A DNA stretch of 9,388 nucleotides. Source: Deltaproteobacteria bacterium (GTDB lineage: Bacteria; Myxococcota_A; JAADFL01). The stretch spans positions 1 to 9,388 of the forward strand of contig JAADFL010000020.1 in the NCBI GenBank assembly GCA_013152945.1, given 5' to 3'. A program made the translations under genes and the position numbers. The notes under the pieces are model-generated. The model was not told where the DNA came from. It ran no database searches and saw nothing but the letters and a program-made list of their open reading frames with translations. Positions 4,996-9,388 of the stretch are shown here, piece after piece (the first letter of the stretch is position 1; every line of letters starts with the position of its first letter).

Positions 4996-6843
4996 ATGGC
5001 CGAAAAGCAAAAGCACGTGCAACTCGATGAAATCTACGAATTTCTTTGGGGAGAGTTGCCGGATGCTGGAAAACGATTCATCGAAGAGCATGTCCATCAT
5101 TGTAATATGTGTAAAGAGGAAATGAAGGTTGCAAAGGGAATCGTTGCAGACCTTGTTTCCATGGGAAAGACGGTTCCCGTAGGGTTGGATAAAAAAAGCA
5201 TTAAGGCATCTGTTCTATCCAAGATGGGAGAGCAGGAAATACATCGAAACCAGTGGGGAAGAGGCCTTCGCCTGGTTGCAGTGAGTTCTATTGCCGCGGC
5301 TGCGTTGTTCGTGGTTGGTATTTGGTTGATTATGGGGCCAGACAGGCACCAGCCGGTAATTACTCGGCAGGCGGACATGGAACAGCAGAATGGTAAGATA
5401 CCGGGTAATGAGACGCCGATGTACGCCGGGAAAAGAGAAGAATCAGGCGAGAGCCATGTAGGGCAGGGTTCAAGGGAAATCCGTGACCACAGACATGGTG
5501 TCGGGGAAGAGATTTCGGTTACCGGCAAGGAGAAGGAAAAACGGGTTGAACTGGGTTTCAACACAGGTGTGGTTTTAAAACCAGGCGCATCGATGATTCC
5601 ACTGACCTTGGAGAAAAACAGAATTGTCTTGAGGCTGGAAAGAGGGACCGGCTTTTTCAAGGTCGATCCCGGCCGTTACGCAGCGTTTGAAGTCAGTACT
5701 CCCGGTGCAATAATCTCTGTCAGGGGCACTGTATTCATGGTTTCCATTGATTCGGAAAAGGGTACGCACGTACGGGTTTCCGACGGCAAGGTGGATGTGA
5801 AGGCAACAAGGGCTGGAGCGAATGTAATTGCCGTGCGTGCAGGATTCGAGGTCATTGTTCCTGCTTTTGGTGTTGTTTCCTCCAGTGATATACGCCCATT
5901 TAATGATCCAAAGCTGTATGCTTTTACAAGGTCGTCCGTGTTTGGAGAGAGGACCGGAAAGCCTGGTATTGCAGGAAATGTGAAACAAAACAGGCAATTG
6001 CTTAAAGTAACAGCCGGTAAAAACAAGCCCGGGAGAATAAAATCACGTCGGCCCGGTACTGCCGTGCATCACGGCGGAATACAGACTGCTTCCAGGCAGA
6101 AGGTGAGAGGTCCTGTAATCAAATTGTCTTTGCAGGAGATGCGGCAAAGCCTGGACAGAGCAAGGAGTATGGCCAGGTCCGGGGAGAACGGTCAGGCCGT
6201 GGTATTATTGAAAAAGGCACTGGCCGCAGCTCCATCCAAGGAACTGGAGGCGGAAGCTCATTATCTTTTGGCACGAAATTTTACCGTTCTTCAAAATTAC
6301 GACGGTGCATTGACCGAGTACGAGGCAGCCGTAGACATGGGCCGGGGCCATTTGGCGGAAAGGGCTTTGTACGAGGCTGCATTGCTTTCGAAAGATCATA
6401 TCAAGGACAATCGTCTGACCATCAAGTTGCTGGCCAGGTACTACAAGTTGTATCCAAATGGTGTCTTCGACGAGGAAGTGACTTACCTTTTGTGCAGGAT
6501 GAAGGTTGAAGCCATGGAAGTGGAAGCTGCTGTTGAGAGTTGCATGAACTATCTCGACCGGTTTCCAAGAGGATACAGATCTACAGAAACGCTTTACCTC
6601 ACAGCCACCATGTACAGGCAGTTGCCGGGGGGATTTGAACAGGCTTCGGATCTATATCAAAGTTACCTTGAGAGAAAGGATGCCAGGAAAAAGGACGAGG
6701 CACTGTACTGGAAGGCAGGCTGTTTGCTTCAAGACGGCAGAAAGGTCGAAGCCATAAAGGACTTGAATCTATATCTTGACAAGTTTCCCAATGGTAAACG
6801 TGCCAGGGAGGTGAAAGTCCTCCTCCACAAGCTGACCGGGTAA
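4996..6843 (+). CDS. Membrane anti-sigma factor: zinc finger, TM, FecR and TPR-like domains
   Basis: A 615-residue single-pass protein. Residues 1-~60 are a cytoplasmic zinc-finger anti-sigma (ZAS/zf-HC2) domain with His32-x3-Cys36-x2-Cys39, expected to bind the upstream sigma factor. A membrane helix spans ~92-113, with R and H residues on its N-terminal side, giving N-in topology. Residues ~114-185 are a charged periplasmic linker. Residues ~187-295 are a FecR domain, with the hallmark S-T-P-G-A-I-I-S-V-R-G-T (234-245) and H-V-R-V-S-D-G-K-V-D-V (258-268). Residues ~320-370 are basic and disordered. Residues ~375-615 are helical repeats of the TPR type, for example A-H-Y-L-L-A-R (421-427), A-L-Y-E-A-A (457-462) and E-A-L-Y-W-K-A-G (568-575), resembling CpoB/BamD-like periplasmic TPR proteins. 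ATG follows the sigma stop by one base, with GGGGGA 5 nt upstream. Classical FecR lacks the TPR tail and this type of zinc-finger motif, so this is a fusion of sensor and anti-sigma. Ligand unknown. Confidence 0.9.
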   Translation: MAEKQKHVQLDEIYEFLWGELPDAGKRFIEEHVHHCNMCKEEMKVAKGIVADLVSMGKTVPVGLDKKSIKASVLSKMGEQEIHRNQWGRGLRLVAVSSIAAAALFVVGIWLIMGPDRHQPVITRQADMEQQNGKIPGNETPMYAGKREESGESHVGQGSREIRDHRHGVGEEISVTGKEKEKRVELGFNTGVVLKPGASMIPLTLEKNRIVLRLERGTGFFKVDPGRYAAFEVSTPGAIISVRGTVFMVSIDSEKGTHVRVSDGKVDVKATRAGANVIAVRAGFEVIVPAFGVVSSSDIRPFNDPKLYAFTRSSVFGERTGKPGIAGNVKQNRQLLKVTAGKNKPGRIKSRRPGTAVHHGGIQTASRQKVRGPVIKLSLQEMRQSLDRARSMARSGENGQAVVLLKKALAAAPSKELEAEAHYLLARNFTVLQNYDGALTEYEAAVDMGRGHLAERALYEAALLSKDHIKDNRLTIKLLARYYKLYPNGVFDEEVTYLLCRMKVEAMEVEAAVESCMNYLDRFPRGYRSTETLYLTATMYRQLPGGFEQASDLYQSYLERKDARKKDEALYWKAGCLLQDGRKVEAIKDLNLYLDKFPNGKRAREVKVLLHKLTG

Positions 6844-6861
6844 TCCGGTCAATTAACCGGA
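6834..6861 (+). terminator. Overlapping hairpins at the end of the sigma/anti-sigma operon
   Basis: Two mutually exclusive perfect 6-bp stems share the same bases: GACCGG (6834-6839) with CCGGTC (6845-6850), and TCCGGT (6844-6849) with ACCGGA (6856-6861). The first spans the stop codon. What follows is A/T-rich but has no T-run, so this is at most a weak intrinsic terminator or an RNA 3'-end element. The stems are seen; termination is inferred. Confidence 0.35.
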
Positions 6862-6881
6862 ATAATTATTACGGATGTGTG

Positions 6882-6897
6882 TGTGATGGCAGTCACA
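6882..6897. promoter_or_regulatory. CRP/FNR-family-type dyad TGTGA-N6-TCACA
   Basis: TGTGA (6882-6886) and TCACA (6893-6897) flank TGGCAG. All ten half-site bases match the E. coli CRP consensus. It is the only such site I noticed, and it lies in the 152-bp gap before the protease gene, 99 bp ahead of its ATG, a usual distance for an activator site. No good -35/-10 pair could be fixed downstream (TTGATT at 6907-6912 is followed only by a poor -10). The motif is seen; a CRP-like regulator in this organism is inferred. Confidence 0.5.
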
Positions 6898-6995
6898 TAT
6901 GGACTTTTGATTCTGGTCTAGACAAACGTACGCAAGCAAGGGTTGTTGTAACAATCACTTGGTGGTAGGTTCACGTCTCGAAAGGAGCTTTGGCT

Positions 6996-9388
6996 ATGTC
7001 ACTGAATCAAAGGCTGTCACTGTTGATTTCCCTTATATTGGTATTCGGGGTTTCCTGTTCCCGGGATGGAACACATGCGGGTCTTGACAAGTTTGAGCAA
7101 GCAATCGTCAACGGCACGAGTGACCCTGACCCGAGTGTATTACAGATAACAGAAGAACAAAAACGGGCCATAGGCGCATTACTCATAGAACTCGAAGGCG
7201 GTTACGGGGCCGGATGCACGGGAACCCTGGTTACGGAAGACAAGGTACTGACTGCAGCACACTGTGTGCTAGGCATGAGCGGACACAATGTTACAGGTAT
7301 CACCTTTGTCGGCGGCCGCAAGGATTATAATCAATACGAACAATACAGTTACGTAAAGACAGCATCCGCATGGCATGCAAATCCTGACTATACAGGGTCT
7401 TCCAATGGCGTGCATGACCAGGCAGTGGTCGAGCTTTCAAGCCCGGTGGATCTCACCCACGTGACACCACTTGCAGTCAACCGTAATACGAGTATTACCC
7501 CCCCTCCAAACAAGATACAGGCAGTAGGCTACGGTCTTACCAGCGAAGGCGGTTCCCAGAATTCTGTTCGGTACTGGACCGTGCTGGACGTGAACGGGTA
7601 CTACAGCAGCTATATCTGGACAGATGGAAACGGACAGACCGGAATATGCAGCGGGGATTCGGGAGGGCCGGCCCTTGCGATGGTTAGCGGAGAGCCTACG
7701 GTCCTTGGAACAGCCTCGACCGGAGCGGCAGGCTGCGTGACCGACTCGTACTACAGTAATACTTCCTATGATTGGAACTTCTTGGGACAGTACCTGTCAG
7801 CACACGTGACTGCCGATGCAGGCGGCCCTTACCAAGTAGATGAGGGATCGAGTGTTATCCTGGACGGTTCGGGTTCTTTCCTTGCCGATACATATGCCTG
7901 GGACCTGGATAATGACGGTCAATTCGATGACGGCTCCACTGCAACCGTGAACTTCGATGCATCGAAAAAAGACGGTCCTTCCACTGTAAATGTGACTTTA
8001 AAAGTGAGCGGTACCGGTGATGAAGGCCCTGAAACAGACCAGGATACAGCACAGGTCGAAATCGTGAATGTTGCGCCCACGATAGATTCGACCAGCCTGG
8101 GTAGTACACGGGTCGAGGGAACTCCGGTCAGCTTGTCTGTGGCTGCATCGGACCCAGGGACTCAAGATGTCCTGACCTACAAGTTCGATTGGGACAATGA
8201 CGGCAGCTATGAAGTTTCAGGCTCGTCATCATCATCATCCCATACTTTCACAGACAATGGTACATATACAGTCAATGTGAGAGTTGAAGACAATGACGGC
8301 GGTTTGGATGAAAAGATCGTGAACGTGGTGGTATCAAATCTGCCTCCTTCTGATTTTTCGATCCAGGACAACGGTCCCAAACACGTAGGAGAGGCTGTAA
8401 CCCTCACGGTTTCCTCGATCCAGGATCCCGGGACTGCGGACACGTTTACATATTCTTTTGATTGCGATGGTGATGGTAATTATGAACAAGATCGCATAGT
8501 GTCGGCATCAACTACCTGTACTTACGCTTCGGCGGGTTATATGTACCCCAGGATAAGGGTTTACGATGACGATGGAGGGTACAAGACAAAGGCCCACCAA
8601 GTACAAATAATCGATTCAGGTGATACCGACACGGACACCGACACGGACACCGACACGGACACGGACACGGATACGGATACGGATACGGACACGGATACGG
8701 ACACGGATACGGACACTTCACAGGCTCCACATGTTGTGATCAATGAGGTCTTTTACGACGAGTTGGGTACTGACACGAATTGCTTTGTCGAGCTGAAGGG
8801 CAATCCGGGTGATTCATTGAATGATGTACAAGTGGTTGGTGTAAACGGTTATGACGGCACTGAGTACTATCAAATACCATTGGCCGGGTATTGGATTCCC
8901 AGTGATGGGTATTTCGTTGTGGGTCAATCAGGTCAAGTGAGCAATGTCGACATGGTTGACAGTAAAGCAAACTATCAAAACGGGCCGGACAACATCCTGT
9001 TGAAATACAAAGGAGCCGTAATCATCGATGCCCTGGGGTATGGATCTTTCAGTAATGCTTATTTTGCCGGTGAGGCCAATGCTGCACAGGACGCATATGC
9101 AGGCAATGCATTGGCCAGGTGTCCGGATGGAAGCGATACCAACGACAACTCGGTGGATTTCAAAGTTACAGGATCTTTGACTCCCGGAGAAACGAACAGT
9201 TGTCCAGGTGGAGATACAGATATTGATACGGACACTGATACGGACACGGATACGGACATAGACACGGACACGGATACGGACATAGACACGGACACGGATA
9301 CGGACATAGACACGGACACGGATACGGACATAGACACGGATACGGACACGGATACGGACACGGACACGGATACGGACACTGATACGGA
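6996..9388 (+). CDS. Secreted S1 serine protease with PKD, Asp-Thr and lamin-tail domains (3' partial)
   Basis: The frame is open from the ATG (AAAGGAG at 6981-6987, 8 nt upstream) to the window edge: 797 codons, no stop. An export signal lies at 1-~21; Cys21 in G-V-S-C could be lipidated, or cleavage may follow A-x-A-like T-H-A (26-28). I-V-N-G-T (37-41) is the mature N-terminus motif of trypsin-fold enzymes. The catalytic triad is intact: His89 in L-T-A-A-H-C, Asp141 in V-H-D-Q-A-V-V, Ser222 in C-S-G-D-S-G-G-P. The residue six before Ser222 (chymotrypsin 189) is Gly, not Asp, so cleavage after Arg/Lys is not expected. Three PKD domains follow (~271-358, 359-449, 450-541), each with an acidic turn such as D-L-D-N-D-G, possibly binding calcium. 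Then come an Asp-Thr tract (543-574), a lamin-tail domain (~576-735: V-V-I-N-E-V-F-Y-D, F-V-E-L-K-G, G-Y-F-V-V-G) and a second Asp-Thr tract from 740 to the edge. A C-terminal sorting signal may lie beyond. It is likely a cell-surface or secreted degradative enzyme. Confidence 0.92.
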   Translation, partial: MSLNQRLSLLISLILVFGVSCSRDGTHAGLDKFEQAIVNGTSDPDPSVLQITEEQKRAIGALLIELEGGYGAGCTGTLVTEDKVLTAAHCVLGMSGHNVTGITFVGGRKDYNQYEQYSYVKTASAWHANPDYTGSSNGVHDQAVVELSSPVDLTHVTPLAVNRNTSITPPPNKIQAVGYGLTSEGGSQNSVRYWTVLDVNGYYSSYIWTDGNGQTGICSGDSGGPALAMVSGEPTVLGTASTGAAGCVTDSYYSNTSYDWNFLGQYLSAHVTADAGGPYQVDEGSSVILDGSGSFLADTYAWDLDNDGQFDDGSTATVNFDASKKDGPSTVNVTLKVSGTGDEGPETDQDTAQVEIVNVAPTIDSTSLGSTRVEGTPVSLSVAASDPGTQDVLTYKFDWDNDGSYEVSGSSSSSSHTFTDNGTYTVNVRVEDNDGGLDEKIVNVVVSNLPPSDFSIQDNGPKHVGEAVTLTVSSIQDPGTADTFTYSFDCDGDGNYEQDRIVSASTTCTYASAGYMYPRIRVYDDDGGYKTKAHQVQIIDSGDTDTDTDTDTDTDTDTDTDTDTDTDTDTDTDTSQAPHVVINEVFYDELGTDTNCFVELKGNPGDSLNDVQVVGVNGYDGTEYYQIPLAGYWIPSDGYFVVGQSGQVSNVDMVDSKANYQNGPDNILLKYKGAVIIDALGYGSFSNAYFAGEANAAQDAYAGNALARCPDGSDTNDNSVDFKVTGSLTPGETNSCPGGDTDIDTDTDTDTDTDIDTDTDTDIDTDTDTDIDTDTDTDIDTDTDTDTDTDTDTDTDT
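8622..8717 (+). repeat. Asp-Thr tract 1: 16 in-frame hexamers GAY-ACN
   Basis: Ninety-six bases encode 16 Asp-Thr dipeptides between PKD domain 3 and the lamin-tail domain of the protease. Asp alternates GAC/GAT, while Thr is ACG except for three ACC codons near the start and a final ACT. The hexamer unit keeps the frame, so slippage changes only linker length. The tract is probably a stiff, acidic, possibly glycosylated spacer; that role is inferred. Confidence 0.9.
9213..9388 (+). repeat. Asp-Thr tract 2 with 24-nt higher-order repeat, runs off the edge
   Basis: From 9213 the protease frame again encodes alternating Asp-Thr, but here Ile replaces Thr at a fixed rhythm. The hexamer GACATA begins at 9255, 9279, 9303 and 9327, exactly 24 nt apart. 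The three units 9255-9278, 9279-9302 and 9303-9326 are identical in every base; the fourth drifts after its second hexamer. The protein unit is D-I-D-T-D-T-D-T. Identity at silent positions points to recent duplication of 24-nt blocks. The tract is cut by the window end. Confidence 0.9.

Noticed and set aside
5097-5660. Minus-strand frame of 187 codons inside the anti-sigma gene
   Set aside because: It is antisense to the zinc-finger, membrane and linker region and its protein is Ser/Pro/Thr-rich with no recognisable domain.
9059-9379. Minus-strand open frame of Ser-Val repeats over the second Asp-Thr tract
   Set aside because: It is the antisense reading of the GAY-ACG hexamers; the sense frame continues a coherent protease/PKD/lamin-tail protein and has a ribosome binding site. 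The same holds for the frames at 8561-8743 and 8512-8730.
8622-9388. Repeat-rich region as a possible CRISPR array
   Set aside because: The repeats are contiguous hexamers in frame with no unique spacers; they encode Asp-Thr tracts.

Overview
The window looks like a chromosomal segment of a Gram-negative bacterium of the former Deltaproteobacteria, most likely a Myxococcota-type lineage of moderate GC. This rests on style, not a marker gene: a lipoprotein starting Cys-Gly-Gly-Asp-Asp-Asp, an outer-membrane barrel-like protein ending in Arg-Phe, a near-consensus sigma-54 promoter, an ECF sigma/zinc-finger/FecR/TPR operon, and a secreted trypsin-fold protease with PKD domains and long Asp-Thr tracts. 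No 16S rRNA, tRNA, insertion sequence, integrase or CRISPR array is visible.

Layout. Positions 1-299 are non-coding and end in two tandem 15-nt units just before a Shine-Dalgarno site. A small lipoprotein gene (300-782, +) meets a thiol peroxidase gene, tpx (775-1287, -), tail to tail with an 8-bp overlap. tpx is preceded by a sigma-54-type promoter (1350-1365) and a 21-bp imperfect palindrome (1391-1411). Next, also on the minus strand, is a LarA-family (DUF2088) nickel-pincer enzyme gene (1544-2935) with a strong sigma-70-type promoter (2975-3003). That promoter shows that translation starts at 2935, not at the upstream ATG at 2995.

Divergent from it is a compact plus-strand cluster: an outer-membrane-like protein with an unrecognised periplasmic domain (3051-4295), an ECF sigma factor (4347-4994), and, one base later, a single protein (4996-6843) that joins a cytoplasmic zinc-finger anti-sigma domain, one membrane helix, a periplasmic FecR domain and a TPR-like tail. 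This resembles an envelope-sensing circuit built like Fec (barrel, FecI, FecR) but with a different outer-membrane partner and with periplasmic FecR and TPR modules fused into the anti-sigma factor. It is the best candidate here for an undescribed system.

After a 152-bp gap holding a perfect TGTGA-N6-TCACA dyad (CRP/FNR-family type), a large exported S1 protease gene begins at 6996 and runs off the right edge. It encodes a signal sequence, a protease with intact catalytic triad, three PKD domains, a 32-residue Asp-Thr tract, a lamin-tail domain and a second Asp-Thr tract with a 24-nt higher-order repeat. Whether the sigma factor controls this protease cannot be decided from the sequence.

All function calls come from reading motifs by eye. 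No database search was done, and family residue numbers quoted for comparison are from memory.
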